A stretch of 64,000 nucleotides of DNA from Rhodopseudomonas palustris (lineage in GTDB: Bacteria; Pseudomonadota; Alphaproteobacteria; Rhizobiales; Xanthobacteraceae), in NCBI RefSeq assembly GCF_003591005.1, contig NZ_QYYD01000015.1:1-64000 (forward strand). The letters run 5' to 3'. Both the position numbers and the translations under genes were made by a program. Below the pieces are notes generated by a model. The model ran no database searches. It was given only the letters and a program-made list of their open reading frames with translations, and was not told where the DNA came from. How positions within the stretch are numbered: the first letter of the stretch is position 1; each line of letters starts with the position of its first letter. Positions 27,287-37,218 of the stretch are shown piece by piece.

Positions 27287-28720
27287 TCACACATCCGCGT
27301 CGGTCGGGCCCACATACGCAATCCGCACCATGTTGGTCGCGCCGGGGGTGCCGAGCGGCACTCCGGCGACGATGATGACGCGCTGGCCGGATTTGGCGAA
27401 GCCGTCGCGGAAGGCGATTCGGCCGGCGCGGTCGACCATATCGTCCTGATCGCGGGCGTCTTCGGCGACCACGCAGTGCACGCCCCACACTGCCGACAGC
27501 TTGCGGCCGGTGTTGAGGTTCGGCGTGATCGCCACCACCGGCACTTTCGGCCGCTCGCGGGCGACGCGCAGCGCGGTCGAGCCGGACGACGTCCAGCAGA
27601 TGATCGCCGATAGATCGAGCGTCTCGGCGATCTGTCGCGCCGCGCCGGCAATGGCGTCGCCGGCGGTCGCCTCGGGCTCCGGTCGCTGCGCGGTTAATAC
27701 GCCGCGATAAAGCGTGTCGCGTTCGACCTCTTCGCCGATGCGGTTCATCGTCGACACCGCTTCGACCGGATATTTGCCGGCGGCCGATTCGGCCGACAGC
27801 ATGATGGCGTCGGCGCCTTCATAGACGGCGGTGGCGACGTCGGAGACTTCGGCGCGGGTCGGCACCGGGCTGGAGATCATCGACTCCAGCATCTGGGTTG
27901 CGACCACCACCGGCTTGCCGGCGCGCCGCGCCATGCGGGTCATCTGCTTTTGCAGGCTCGGCACCCGCTCAAGCGGCATCTCCACGCCGAGATCGCCGCG
28001 GGCGACCATCAGCGCGTCGGAGACATCGAGAATGTCCTGCAGCCGGTCGATCGCCTGCGGCTTCTCGATCTTGGCCATCACGGCGGCGCGTCCGCGGATC
28101 ATCCGCTTGGCTTCGGCGACGTCCTCGGCGCGCTGCACGAACGACAGCGCCACCCAGTCGATGCCGGTTTCGCACGCTGCTTCGAGATCGGCGCGGTCCT
28201 TGTTGGTCATCGCCGACATCGGCAGATCAGTATCCGGCAGGCTGACGCCCTTGCGATCGCTCATCTTGCCGCCGATCACCACGCGCGTCACCGCACGGTC
28301 GGGGGATGTTTCTTCGCAGATCAGCCGCACCTTGCCGTCGTCGAGCAATAGCGCGTCGCCGACTTTCAGCGCGGACAGAATCTCGGGATGCGGCAGGCAG
28401 ACGCGCTCGGCGTCGCCCGGCTCCTTGATCGAATCCAGCACGAAGCTGGCGCCGTTGTTGAGCTGCACCGGGCCGTTGGCGAACGAGCCGACACGCAGCT
28501 TCGGCCCCTGCAGATCGACCAGGATGCCGATCGGGCGGCCGTAGCTGCTTTCGACATTGCGGATCGTCTTGACCAGCTCCCGCATCTTGTCGTGCGGCGT
28601 GTGGCTCATGTTGATGCGAAACACGTCGGCGCCGGCTTCGAACAGCTTCCGAATCATCGTGCTGTCGGAAGAGACGGGGCCCAGCGTTGCGAGAATCTTG
28701 ATGCGGCGGAGGCGCCTCAT
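27287..28720 (-). CDS. pyk: pyruvate kinase
   Basis: Phosphoenolpyruvate + ADP to pyruvate + ATP; last step of glycolysis. 477 residues, usual length. Visible: RIKILATLGPVSSD at the N-terminus, FRINMSH (about 34), the active-site motif MAKIEKPQAIDRLQDILDVSDALMVARGDLGVEMP in pieces (about 215-250), and MLSAESAAGKYP (about 315). Its ATG overlaps the end of the DUF1036 gene by four bases (ATGA), so the two are coupled. Confidence 0.97.
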   Translation of the reverse strand: MRRLRRIKILATLGPVSSDSTMIRKLFEAGADVFRINMSHTPHDKMRELVKTIRNVESSYGRPIGILVDLQGPKLRVGSFANGPVQLNNGASFVLDSIKEPGDAERVCLPHPEILSALKVGDALLLDDGKVRLICEETSPDRAVTRVVIGGKMSDRKGVSLPDTDLPMSAMTNKDRADLEAACETGIDWVALSFVQRAEDVAEAKRMIRGRAAVMAKIEKPQAIDRLQDILDVSDALMVARGDLGVEMPLERVPSLQKQMTRMARRAGKPVVVATQMLESMISSPVPTRAEVSDVATAVYEGADAIMLSAESAAGKYPVEAVSTMNRIGEEVERDTLYRGVLTAQRPEPEATAGDAIAGAARQIAETLDLSAIICWTSSGSTALRVARERPKVPVVAITPNLNTGRKLSAVWGVHCVVAEDARDQDDMVDRAGRIAFRDGFAKSGQRVIIVAGVPLGTPGATNMVRIAYVGPTDADV

Positions 28721-29331
28721 GGCTTCGCCCCGGCGTCGCCCGGCTTGGCCCCGGTGTCCCCGGGGACCGGCGCGGGCGTGACCGGCGCGATGCGGCCCGG
28801 CGTCTGCGGGATACCGGGCAGGCCGGCGCCCGGCGGCGAACCGCTCGGCAATCCTGGCAGCTTCTGGGTGTTCTGTTCGTTGCTCTCGGTGAGTTGCACC
28901 GTCCAGGCGCGCTGCTCGCCGGTGTCGACCTCGAAGAAGCCGGTGCGATCGAAGCCGCGCGCCAGGCAGTTTTCGGTACCCTTGATGGTGAACTCCTTGT
29001 CACGCGAGCACATGAAGGCCTGACCGGACCATTCCCCGCCGCGATCGTAGTCGAGCGCGTAAATGTAGTAATAGCGCGCAACCAGCGTGCCGCGGAGCAG
29101 CGTCTCGCAGGCGCGCGACGACACGTTCCACCAGCCTTCAGTCGTCCAGCCGTCGACGTCCTTGTAGCCGAGCGCGATGCCGACCCGGCTCGATGTGTTG
29201 TTACACAGCCGGAAGTCGGCTGCGGCCGGCGAGGCGGCCAGCAGCAGCGCGGCGAATGCCAGCGCGGCCGCCGAGATCGTCGGCGCACGGCGTGGTTGTG
29301 CGGTGCAGGGATGGGAATCTGTGCTGATCAT
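28717..29331 (-). CDS. DUF1036 secreted protein, upstream partner of pyk
   Basis: 204 residues: signal peptide (cleavage near SPAAA, about residue 38), a DUF1036 domain (about 40-150: FRLCNNTSSRVGIALGYKDVDGWTTEGWWNV) and a Pro/Gly-rich low-complexity tail. Four cysteines in the domain suggest periplasmic disulfides. Function is unknown. It precedes and overlaps pyk, a pairing seen in other Rhizobiales, although one product is exported and the other is cytosolic. Confidence 0.9.
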   Translation of the reverse strand: MISTDSHPCTAQPRRAPTISAAALAFAALLLAASPAAADFRLCNNTSSRVGIALGYKDVDGWTTEGWWNVSSRACETLLRGTLVARYYYIYALDYDRGGEWSGQAFMCSRDKEFTIKGTENCLARGFDRTGFFEVDTGEQRAWTVQLTESNEQNTQKLPGLPSGSPPGAGLPGIPQTPGRIAPVTPAPVPGDTGAKPGDAGAKP

Positions 29332-29513
29332 GCCGGCAAGCTATAACAGAAAGGGTATGGTTTCGCGTGACATGACGGACCTGTCAACGGCCGCGGCCGC
29401 AGCTTGCCCGGGCTTCGCGGGATCGAGCGTGGGGTTCTAGGCGGCAGATGTGGCAAAAACGGAGTCAGCGCCCATCTGATCTGGATGGCGGCGTGCACGA
29501 GAAGGTGAGTGCG

Positions 29514-29807
<294 letters not shown>

Positions 29808-30016
29808 GGCAAGCCCAAGGCGCGCATTTCACGGCTTGATGCGTGGCGCGAAAGTCCAGCGGCGAATCTTGGTCGGGCGATTTTGTCTGTGCGTCGCTGT
29901 GGACGAGCACGTCGGGTCTTGACGAAAGAGGCCGGCGCGAAGACTGTCCGGCGCAAACGCGGCGCGACGCGACCGTCCCCCGCACTTCCCCGATCATCAG
30001 TTTCCAGGAGTGAACG

Positions 30017-30289
30017 ATGGCCACCACTGCTGCCGCCGTCCAAGACGAACCCGCGACCCGATTCGCCAAGGACCAGCTCAAGGCCATCATCGAGCGCATC
30101 GAGCGGCTGGAAGAAGAGAAGAAGACGATCTCCGACGACATCCGCGACGTCTATGCCGAAGCCAAGGGCAACGGCTACGACGTCAAGGCGCTGCGCACCA
30201 TCGTCCGCATGCGCAAGCAGGACGCCAACGAGCGCGCCGAGCAGGAGACGATCCTCGAGACCTACATGCAGGCGCTGGGGATGCTGTGA
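30017..30289 (+). CDS. gapR: GapR-family nucleoid protein (DUF2312)
   Basis: 90 residues of the DUF2312/UPF0335 family, whose Caulobacter member GapR binds overtwisted DNA ahead of replication forks. Features: [32 protein letters not shown] as one long helix in pieces, then [17 protein letters not shown] and a final short helix. Likely a dimeric or tetrameric DNA clamp. Well-formed GGAG site before the ATG. Stands alone. Confidence 0.9.
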   Translation: MATTAAAVQDEPATRFAKDQLKAIIERIERLEEEKKTISDDIRDVYAEAKGNGYDVKALRTIVRMRKQDANERAEQETILETYMQALGML

Positions 30290-30337
30290 GGCGAGAGCCT
30301 CCTCTCGGCGATTCGAAGCGTCGCTCCTCGAGAAGGA

Positions 30338-30455
30338 CGTCATCACCCGCGTATGCGGGTGATCCAGTATCGCAGAGCATCGATCATCGATCGATGCAGG
30401 CGATACAAGCTGGCGCTCTGGAATACTGGGTTGCCCGCCTGCGCGGGCGACGACG
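30338..30455. repeat. palindromic repeat, 'CCAGTATCGCAG' family
   Basis: Begins CGTCATCACCCGCGTATGCGGGTGATCCAGTATCGCAG in overlapping halves, has an inner palindrome (ATCGATCATCGATCGAT), then AATACTGGGTTGCCCGC and the end hairpin GCCCGCCTGCGCGGGC. Same plan as the copies at 15938 and 55595. Confidence 0.8.
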
Positions 30456-30530
30456 GGAAGAGCGCGAGGCGGGCTCAGTGCGCCCGTTCTAACCCGATAA
30501 ATCAGGGCTCAATCCCGATAACAACCAGAC

Positions 30531-32180
30531 TCAGCGCAGCGCGGCGGTGGTGAAGCTGGTTGTCGAGACCGTGCTGACAGCCGGGCCGCTGAAGGCGTCG
30601 GCGAACAGGTCCGGGTGCGGATCGTCGCAGAACGTCATCGTCACGGTGACGGTGGGCTTTGTGAAGTGCTTGCTCAGCAGCGTCATGTCGGCGTCGCCGA
30701 TCGCAGTGGCGGCGGTGGTGACGGCGCTCGGCATCAGGATCATCGCGCGCATCCAGACGTCGCTGTCCCGGCTGCCGGCGGCGGTGATGCGGGCCGAGTT
30801 GGCGACGAGTCCGCCCTTGGCCTGAGCGGTCTTGCCGACCACCGTATCGATCTTGGTCGAGACCACCGGGTGACGGGCCAGCGACGCGGAGCGGATGCCG
30901 CTCGGGATCGGGGCGCTCGCGGTGACGACCTGGGGATGTGCCTGCGGCTTGGCAGGCTTCTCCGTCGTGCTCGAGGCGAACGCCAGCGCGTTGAACGGCG
31001 ACTGCGGATCGGCGGCTTCAACCGCCTGGCGGGCGCTGATCGCGGCGACCTGGGCCGGGCTGGCCTGCTTCGGTGCGACGGGGATGTCGTCCCAGAAGCC
31101 GCGGGCGTTGATGATGTCGGCCGGCGTCTGCGGCTTCGACGGATCGGATTTGGCGGTCTGCCTGGCTGCGGGCTTGGCGACCGGGAGCGGCACGTCATCG
31201 GCCGCGGACGCGATCTGGATCGGCTGAGGCGCGGCGGCTTGAGCCGTGACCGGCTTGGCGCGCGGCATCGGCACCGGCCCGCTGACCGCCAGCTTGTCCT
31301 CGGCGGCCTGAACCTCGGCGACCTTGATGTCCGGCAGCTTGCCGACCGGCTTGGCGCTCGCCGCGGCGGTCGTCGCCGGTGCTGCACCCTCGTCATCCTC
31401 GTCCGCCGACTTGTTGCCGCCGAACAGCGCGGTCAGCAGATTCGGCTTCGACGAGCCGGCATCGCTGCCGCTGCCACGGCGCTGGATGTCGGCCATCGCC
31501 AGCTCGTAGCCCCGCAGCGGCCTGCCGTCGGTCGGCACGTGCACGGTGCGGCCATCCGGGAACACCCGGGCGAGCTGATCGGGCGTCATCCGCGGCCAAT
31601 GTCGGATCCGGCCGGTGTCGAGATGGACGAAGGGCGAGCCGGAGGTCGGATAGAAGCCGACGCCGCCGCGCTGCATGCGGAGGCCGGCGAAGCGGATCTT
31701 CTCCAGGGCGACGCCCGGGATGAAGAAGTCCATCGCGTGCCCCATGGTGTGCTGGCTGTGCCGCGCGACGCCGGAGGAGCGGCGGCGCAGCATGGCGTTG
31801 GTGCCGGGGGAGCGGTAGGCGGAAATGATATGGATCGGCTGCTTGCCGTCGACGTCGCGATAGACTTCCCAGATGATGTCGAACAGCGACCGATCCATCG
31901 TGATCTGGTCCTGGCTGCGCCAGTCGCGCAGGAAGTAGTTGAGCTTCTTCAAAGCCTCTTCGTCATAGCGGCCGTTGCGCTTGAAGGTGACGGTGAGGTC
32001 TTCGCGGGAATGGGTGTGATGGAAGGAGAGGGTGCGGGTATCGCCGACCGCGGAGGCGTCTTGCACCGAGCCGGCGCCTGCGAGCAGAAGCGCCGAGGTC
32101 AAAGCAGCGCCGGTGCCGAATTTGGGCAGCGACAACGATTTCAGACGACGCGCAAGTCCAGCTAGCACGAGAAGCCCCAC
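30531..32180 (-). CDS. DUF882 (M15-like) cell-wall peptidase with long tail
   Basis: 549 residues. After a signal-like N-terminus (ALTSALLLAGAG) there is a DUF882 domain (about 45-215), a D,D-peptidase-like zinc fold: SQHTMGHAMDFFIPG (His and Asp ligands) and GGVGFYPTSGSPFVHLDTG (final His). The other 300 residues are Ala/Pro/Lys-rich with no known domain. Probably trims peptidoglycan in the periplasm. It lies downstream of the L,D-transpeptidase gene in the same direction. GTG start at 32180; uncertain within a few codons. Confidence 0.88.
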   Translation of the reverse strand: MGLLVLAGLARRLKSLSLPKFGTGAALTSALLLAGAGSVQDASAVGDTRTLSFHHTHSREDLTVTFKRNGRYDEEALKKLNYFLRDWRSQDQITMDRSLFDIIWEVYRDVDGKQPIHIISAYRSPGTNAMLRRRSSGVARHSQHTMGHAMDFFIPGVALEKIRFAGLRMQRGGVGFYPTSGSPFVHLDTGRIRHWPRMTPDQLARVFPDGRTVHVPTDGRPLRGYELAMADIQRRGSGSDAGSSKPNLLTALFGGNKSADEDDEGAAPATTAAASAKPVGKLPDIKVAEVQAAEDKLAVSGPVPMPRAKPVTAQAAAPQPIQIASAADDVPLPVAKPAARQTAKSDPSKPQTPADIINARGFWDDIPVAPKQASPAQVAAISARQAVEAADPQSPFNALAFASSTTEKPAKPQAHPQVVTASAPIPSGIRSASLARHPVVSTKIDTVVGKTAQAKGGLVANSARITAAGSRDSDVWMRAMILMPSAVTTAATAIGDADMTLLSKHFTKPTVTVTMTFCDDPHPDLFADAFSGPAVSTVSTTSFTTAALR

Positions 32181-32378
32181 CAGAAGGACGATCGAACGGG
32201 AGCCTGTCTCACCCCAAGGACTTCAACCAAAAGTCCCCGAGACAGGGTGAATCATCATCGGAACGTTAACAGGACCGAGAATGACGCCCGTTTCCCCAAG
32301 TCGATCGTCAACCATAAGCTGCGGACTATGGCAAAATAGAGCCCGCTGCCAGTATCCTGATGGAGAATGGTTAATAGA

Positions 32379-32404
32379 AAGGGCCCATCCGCGGATGAGC
32401 CCTT
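32379..32404 (-). terminator. terminator of the L,D-transpeptidase gene
   Basis: On the minus strand AAGGGCTCATCCGCGGATGGGCCCTTTCT: an imperfect stem AAGGGC..GCCCTT around a perfect CATCCGCGGATG palindrome, ending in a short T run. It is about 40 bases past the stop of the transpeptidase gene. Confidence 0.7.
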
Positions 32405-32444
32405 GTTCCATTTCAGCTTTTCGTCTTAACGCGGAACCGATACC

Positions 32445-34616
32445 TCAGCGCGCGTAGCGCTGCTGGCGCCGATATTCCTGCGGCGGCGCCTGCGGACCGC
32501 CGAACAGTCGCTCGAAGAAGTTGAAGCTCTGCTGGGGCCGCGTCGAGCCGGTAAAGTCGCCGGCGACGTTGACGCCGGGCGGCAGCCGGGTCGGACGGGC
32601 GTAGCTCGGCTGAGCGTGAGCGACCACGGCCTCGAGGTTCTTGCCCTTGTCGTTCTTCAGCAGCGCCAGCATCGCGGCGTCGCGGCCGTAGATGTCCTTG
32701 CGCAGCTGCAGCTTGCCGTCATCGTCGACAAACGCGGTCTGGTAGGTGATGTTGACCGGGATCGCGGTCGGGAAGTTGAGGTTGACCTCGCTGCGGCCGT
32801 ACATCGAGCGGATCTTGGCCGGCGTGTAGTCCTTCTCCGGCATCGCGATGTTGAGCAGCGCAGCGGCATACTGATCGGGGTTCTGCACCCGCATGCAGCC
32901 ATGGCTGAAGGCGCGTTCGTCACGGCCGAACAGGTTCTTGTCCGGGGTGTCGTGCTGATACACCAGGAATTTGTTGGGGAAGTTGAAGCGGATGCGGCCG
33001 AGCGCGTTGGCTTCGCCGGGCGGCTGCGAGATGTGGATCGAGCCGTCGCGATTCCGCGACATCTTCAGGCCCATGCGGTCGAGCACGGTCGGATCCTGGG
33101 CCAGCGCCGGCAAGTACTCGTTATTGATGATCGACGGCGGCACGTTCCAGGTCGGGTTGACGGTGATGTACTTCATCGTCTCCGTCAGCAGCGGCGTGGC
33201 GTGCTTGCCGGGCTTGCCGACGACGACACGGGTGGTCCAGACCTGCCCGCCATTGTGCATCAGCTTCAGCGTGTAGTCCGGGATATTGAGGATCACGTAG
33301 GCGTTGCCGAGCGAGGCGGCGCCGAGCTGGCGCGGCAGCCAGCGCCAGCGCTCCATGTTCACCAGGATGGTGTCGATGGTGCGGTCACGCTTCGGCGTAT
33401 TCATCGCCTTGACGGTGCGGTCGTCGAGCACGCCGGTGGCCTTGAGGTCGGCGCTGCGCTGGAATTTGCGCACGGCGTCGGCAACGTCGGCATCGTAGGT
33501 GGTGCTGTCCGGATTATGCGCGACGCCGAGCTTGGCGCGCAGTTGCGGCACGCGCGGATCGTCCATCGTCACCTCGGCGCGCTTCTTGCGGGCCGGGACG
33601 TATTTCAGCGTCTCGCCATCGGCGATCTTCATCACCGGGCCGTCGCTGTCGCCGCGCAGCTGGGCGAGCTTCTTCTTCAGCTCCTTGTAGAGCTTGTGCG
33701 GCGGGTTGTAGCTGTCCAGCGCCGCCGAGGCGTCCTTGGCGGAGGTGACATTGGCCAGCACTTCGGCCGGATCGATCGGGTGCTCCGGATACAGGATGTC
33801 TGCCGACACCTGCGACCAGTGCATCCGGCCGCTCTGCGCTTGGCGCGCATAATCCAGCATGCTCCCGGTCAGCCGCAATTCGGCTTCGGCGAGGGTGTCC
33901 GGCGTCGTCGCTGCGGCGAAATCGGGCACCGGATAGTCGGTCGGGTCGAGACCGTCCGAGGCGGCATCCTTGAGCCGCGCGATCACGCCCTTGCCCGCGG
34001 CGGTCAGCGCGCCTGCGCTGGTCCACACCGGGGCGTACTCACGGGTCTCGTAGAATTTCTCAACTGCGGCGCGCTCGGCCTTGCGGTCGAAATACTTCGA
34101 CGCCTTTGCGGCCATGGTCTCGCGCAGCTTGTCGGCAACGCCCTGATCGGCGGCCGGCACGGTGCTGGCGGCCTTCTGCGGCTCGGCCGGCTGAGTCGTG
34201 GTGGCCTGCTCCTTCGCGGGCTCCTTGGCGGGCTCGGCGGCGGGGGCGGTCGCGGTGGCCGCAGTAGCAGCCGGCGCAGCTTCGGGAGCCGCCGCGGTCG
34301 AGGCGGGAGCGGGGGCCGCTTCGGGAGCGGCCGCGCTGTCGGCCTTCGGCTCCGGGCTGGTCTCCGTTTTGGCTTCCGTCTTGGTGTCGGCGGGGACCGC
34401 CGGCGCAGCCCCGGTGTCGAGCTTGAAGTCGCCGATCGACGGCGGGGGCAGATCGACCGGCTGCGGCACCGGAACGGCGGCATCGATGGCAAGATCGGTC
34501 GCGGATTTCGGTGCGGACTGCGCGATCGCGGAGGTCGCCGATACGGTCAGGAAGGTGGCCGCAACGGCCATCAGCACACCTTCGAATCCACGGCGGCCAG
34601 TCAAGTGATCTCGCAT
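32445..34616 (-). CDS. YcbB-like L,D-transpeptidase
   Basis: 723 residues. Signal peptide (cleavage near SAIAQ, about residue 32), about 130 residues of Ala/Pro/Glu-rich linker, a YcbB-type scaffold domain, a peptidoglycan-binding helix bundle (about 380-415: VADAVRKFQRSADLKATGVLDDRTVKAMN) and the YkuD catalytic domain with HGCMRV (Cys nucleophile, about 615). Makes 3-3 crosslinks in peptidoglycan. Start at ATG 34616 after AGGGG; GTG 34625 is possible. The DUF882 peptidase follows in the same direction. Confidence 0.92.
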   Translation of the reverse strand: MRDHLTGRRGFEGVLMAVAATFLTVSATSAIAQSAPKSATDLAIDAAVPVPQPVDLPPPSIGDFKLDTGAAPAVPADTKTEAKTETSPEPKADSAAAPEAAPAPASTAAAPEAAPAATAATATAPAAEPAKEPAKEQATTTQPAEPQKAASTVPAADQGVADKLRETMAAKASKYFDRKAERAAVEKFYETREYAPVWTSAGALTAAGKGVIARLKDAASDGLDPTDYPVPDFAAATTPDTLAEAELRLTGSMLDYARQAQSGRMHWSQVSADILYPEHPIDPAEVLANVTSAKDASAALDSYNPPHKLYKELKKKLAQLRGDSDGPVMKIADGETLKYVPARKKRAEVTMDDPRVPQLRAKLGVAHNPDSTTYDADVADAVRKFQRSADLKATGVLDDRTVKAMNTPKRDRTIDTILVNMERWRWLPRQLGAASLGNAYVILNIPDYTLKLMHNGGQVWTTRVVVGKPGKHATPLLTETMKYITVNPTWNVPPSIINNEYLPALAQDPTVLDRMGLKMSRNRDGSIHISQPPGEANALGRIRFNFPNKFLVYQHDTPDKNLFGRDERAFSHGCMRVQNPDQYAAALLNIAMPEKDYTPAKIRSMYGRSEVNLNFPTAIPVNITYQTAFVDDDGKLQLRKDIYGRDAAMLALLKNDKGKNLEAVVAHAQPSYARPTRLPPGVNVAGDFTGSTRPQQSFNFFERLFGGPQAPPQEYRRQQRYAR

Positions 34617-34925
34617 TCGTAACACCCCTGGGGAGAGAGCTGCCGGAAGGCAGTTCGTGTTGCTGGATCGACCCGCGCGAGAGGGACGCGGCTGACAATG
34701 TTACCGGCGCAAACGATACCAGCGCCTGTTCACAGCAGCCAGCGTTCCGCAGTTTGATTCACGACAAACTGACCAACCCAAGCTACTGCGCGGAGCGGCT
34801 GCCGCTCCGGACGCGTGTTTGTGACACGTGTCGCCGGCTTTGTCTGTCACTACGCCGCAACGGTTCGAAAGGTTCCGGTATGGAGGGACCAGAGCCGGCT
34901 AAAAGCCCTGATCACGCCACAATGT
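34617..34925. other. 309-base gap upstream of the transpeptidase gene
   Basis: Between the sigma54 regulator and the L,D-transpeptidase, both on the minus strand. It must hold the transpeptidase promoter; I see no repeat family, no strong hairpin and no credible small gene. Confidence 0.6.
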
Positions 34926-36422
34926 CTAAGGGGCGTCGTTGGATGCAGCCTGTGCGGCGCGTGCCGCTTCCATCTCGTCGAGCTTGCGGTACAGCGTCGA
35001 ACGGCCGATCTTCAGCCGCCGCGCGACCTCGGACATTTGGCCGCGATAATGCGAAATCGCAAAGCGGATGATTTCGCTTTCCAGCTCGTCGAGCGGTCGG
35101 ACTTCGTCGCCGGTCAGCATCGCCAGCTGGCCGTAAGTCGACGCCGGCACGATCGGCGCCTCGTTCGCGGCGACGAATCGCGCTGCGGTCGGCGGCTCGA
35201 GAATTAGCGGCTCGCCGTCTGCTTCACCGGTCGGCACGGTCGACGGCGCGCTGGCGAGCGGGAAGTCGTCGAGCCCGAGCTGGTCGGTCTCGCTCATCAC
35301 CACGGCGCGATACACCGCGTTCTCGAGCTGACGGATATTGCCGGGCCAATCGAGCTGGGCCAGGCGCGCCATCGCTTCGCCGCTGATGCCGCCGATGCTG
35401 CGATTTTCCTCGGCGCAGAACCGCACCAGGAAGTGCCGCAGCAGCGGCGGAATGTCCTCGCGCCGGGTGCGCAGCGGCGGCACCGTCAGCGGCAGCACGT
35501 GCAGCCGGTAGAACAGGTCCTCGCGGAATTGCCCGGCTTTGACCCGATCGAGCAGCCGGCGATTGGTCGCCGAAATGATGCGGACGTCGACCTTCTGCGG
35601 CTTGCGCCCGCCGACCGCTTCGACCGCGCCTTCCTGCAGCGCGCGCAGCAGCTTGACCTGGGCGGCCAGCGGCAGCTCGCTGACTTCGTCGAGAAACAGC
35701 GTGCCGCCCGAAGCTTCGACGAATTTGCCGATGTGGCGGTCGGTGGCACCGGTGAAGGCGCCCTTCTCGTGGCCGAACAGGATCGATTCGACGAGGTTGT
35801 CGGGAATCGCGCCGCAATTGACGGCGACGAACGGCTTGGCGCGGCGGTCGCTCGATCCGTGGATGGCACGAGCGAACATCTCCTTGCCGACGCCGGATTC
35901 GCCTTCGATCAGCACCGGGATCGACGAGCCGGCGGCCTTCTCGGCGGCGCGCAGCACCGCGGCCATCGCCTCGCTGCGGGTGATGATGTCCTTGAAGGTC
36001 AGCACGCCATCGCGGGCGTGGCGGATGCGCTGCAGCTCGCCCTTCATAGCGCTGGCGTTCAGCGCGTTGCGTAGGGAGACCTGCAGCCGTTCGATACCGA
36101 CCGGCTTGACGACGAAATCGTGCGCGCCGGCGCGCATCGCCGACACCACGTTGTCGATGCCGCCATGCGCGGTCTGCACGATCACCGGCACGTTGAGGCC
36201 GAGTTCGCGAATCTTGCCGAGCACGCCGAGGCCGTCGAGCCCGGGCATCACCAGGTCGAGCACCACGGCGTCGATCGCGGCCGCATCGGGAGCGGTGAGC
36301 AGGGCGATTGCGGCATCGCCGCTATCGACCTGGACGGCTTCGTAACCGCACTTCTGCACCATATTCTCGACGAGCCGGCGTTGCACCGGATCGTCGTCCG
36401 CAATCAAAACGCGCTCAACCAT
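34926..36422 (-). CDS. sigma54-dependent response regulator (NtrC family)
   Basis: 498 residues in three parts: receiver (about 1-120; phospho-Asp in VVLDLVMPGLDG, Lys in VVKPVG), AAA+ sigma54-activating domain (about 150-385; Walker A GESGVGKE, the sigma54-contacting GAFTGA loop, Walker B GGTLFLDEVSELP, arginine fingers in WPGNIRQLENAVYR) and a Fis-type helix-turn-helix (about 455-485; MSEVARRLKIGRSTLYRKLDE). All motifs are intact. No sensor kinase is next to it, so its partner and regulon cannot be read from this window. Confidence 0.95.
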   Translation of the reverse strand: MVERVLIADDDPVQRRLVENMVQKCGYEAVQVDSGDAAIALLTAPDAAAIDAVVLDLVMPGLDGLGVLGKIRELGLNVPVIVQTAHGGIDNVVSAMRAGAHDFVVKPVGIERLQVSLRNALNASAMKGELQRIRHARDGVLTFKDIITRSEAMAAVLRAAEKAAGSSIPVLIEGESGVGKEMFARAIHGSSDRRAKPFVAVNCGAIPDNLVESILFGHEKGAFTGATDRHIGKFVEASGGTLFLDEVSELPLAAQVKLLRALQEGAVEAVGGRKPQKVDVRIISATNRRLLDRVKAGQFREDLFYRLHVLPLTVPPLRTRREDIPPLLRHFLVRFCAEENRSIGGISGEAMARLAQLDWPGNIRQLENAVYRAVVMSETDQLGLDDFPLASAPSTVPTGEADGEPLILEPPTAARFVAANEAPIVPASTYGQLAMLTGDEVRPLDELESEIIRFAISHYRGQMSEVARRLKIGRSTLYRKLDEMEAARAAQAASNDAP

Positions 36423-36499
36423 TGACGCTCACACAACCCCACGTAGTCCGGGTTCAGATGTCCCGAATTGGTGCACCATGGGGGGCAAGCGTTAATGCT

Positions 36500-37144
36500 T
36501 CATGAAAGGTTCTCAAACGCCGCGAATGCGTGCGGCCATACCTCAAGCCCGCCGCGATAGATCATGTCGAGCGCCACGTAGAGAATGATGGCGAGGCCCA
36601 CATAGGCGATCCAGCGATGCTTATGGAGCAGCCGGGCGATGAAGCTGGCGGCGAGGCCCATCAGGGCGATCGACAGGCCGAGGCCGAAGATCAGGATGAT
36701 CGGATGCTCGCGCGCGGCACCGGCGACCGCCAGCACGTTGTCGAGCGACATCGAGACGTCGGCGAGCGTGATCTGCCACACCGCCTGGCCCAGCGTTTTG
36801 CTCGGCGCCGCCGCGGTGCCGGCTTCGATCTCCTCCTCGCTGGGGTGCTCGGTGCGCAGCTCGCGCCACATCTTCCAGCACACCCACAGCAGCAGCACGC
36901 CGCCGGCCAGCAGCAGGCCGAGGATCTGCAGCAGCTGCACGGTGACACTCGCGAATGCGATGCGCAGCACGGTGGCGGCGATGATACCGATCAGGATCGC
37001 CTTGCCGCGCTGCGCCTTCGGCAGGCCGGCGGCGGCAAGGCCGATGACGACGGCATTGTCGCCGGCGAGCACCAGGTCGATCATGATGACCTGCGCCAGC
37101 GCGGTCAGGCCTTCCGGCGTGAAAATCGTGAGCAGTTCGTTCAT
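36500..37144 (-). CDS. TerC-family membrane protein
   Basis: 214 residues with about seven membrane segments. Family motifs IDLVLAGDNAVVIGLAAAGLP (about 22-42) and the repeated LADVSMSLDNVLAVAGAA (about 127-144), each with the conserved Asp-Asn pair. TerC/YjbE proteins export metals such as manganese or load metals on secreted proteins. Strong GGAGAGG site. A structured leader lies upstream (see 37145-37218). Confidence 0.92.
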   Translation of the reverse strand: MNELLTIFTPEGLTALAQVIMIDLVLAGDNAVVIGLAAAGLPKAQRGKAILIGIIAATVLRIAFASVTVQLLQILGLLLAGGVLLLWVCWKMWRELRTEHPSEEEIEAGTAAAPSKTLGQAVWQITLADVSMSLDNVLAVAGAAREHPIILIFGLGLSIALMGLAASFIARLLHKHRWIAYVGLAIILYVALDMIYRGGLEVWPHAFAAFENLS

Positions 37145-37218
37145 TGGGCCTCTCCGTGAACGTCCAGTCCGACATCACAGTTCGTGCGAACTGCCAGAGG
37201 GGCCCGGTCCTTGGACGT
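37145..37218 (-). promoter_or_regulatory. structured leader upstream of the TerC-family gene
   Basis: The minus strand can fold as nested stems: outer ACGTCCA / TGGACGT (37212-37218 with 37160-37166), inner CAGTTC-GTGC-GAACTG (37178-37193), plus GGGCC / GGCCC pairing across the ribosome-binding region. TerC-type genes are often under the manganese yybP-ykoY riboswitch; I could not match that riboswitch's core bases here. Confidence 0.4.

Noticed and set aside
30615-32165. 516-codon plus-strand frame opposite the DUF882 gene
   Set aside because: Arg/Gly/Asp-rich shadow without domain features.
32616-34622. 668-codon plus-strand frame opposite the L,D-transpeptidase
   Set aside because: Shadow frame; ends in poly-Gly/Arg low complexity, and the minus strand has an intact YkuD motif.
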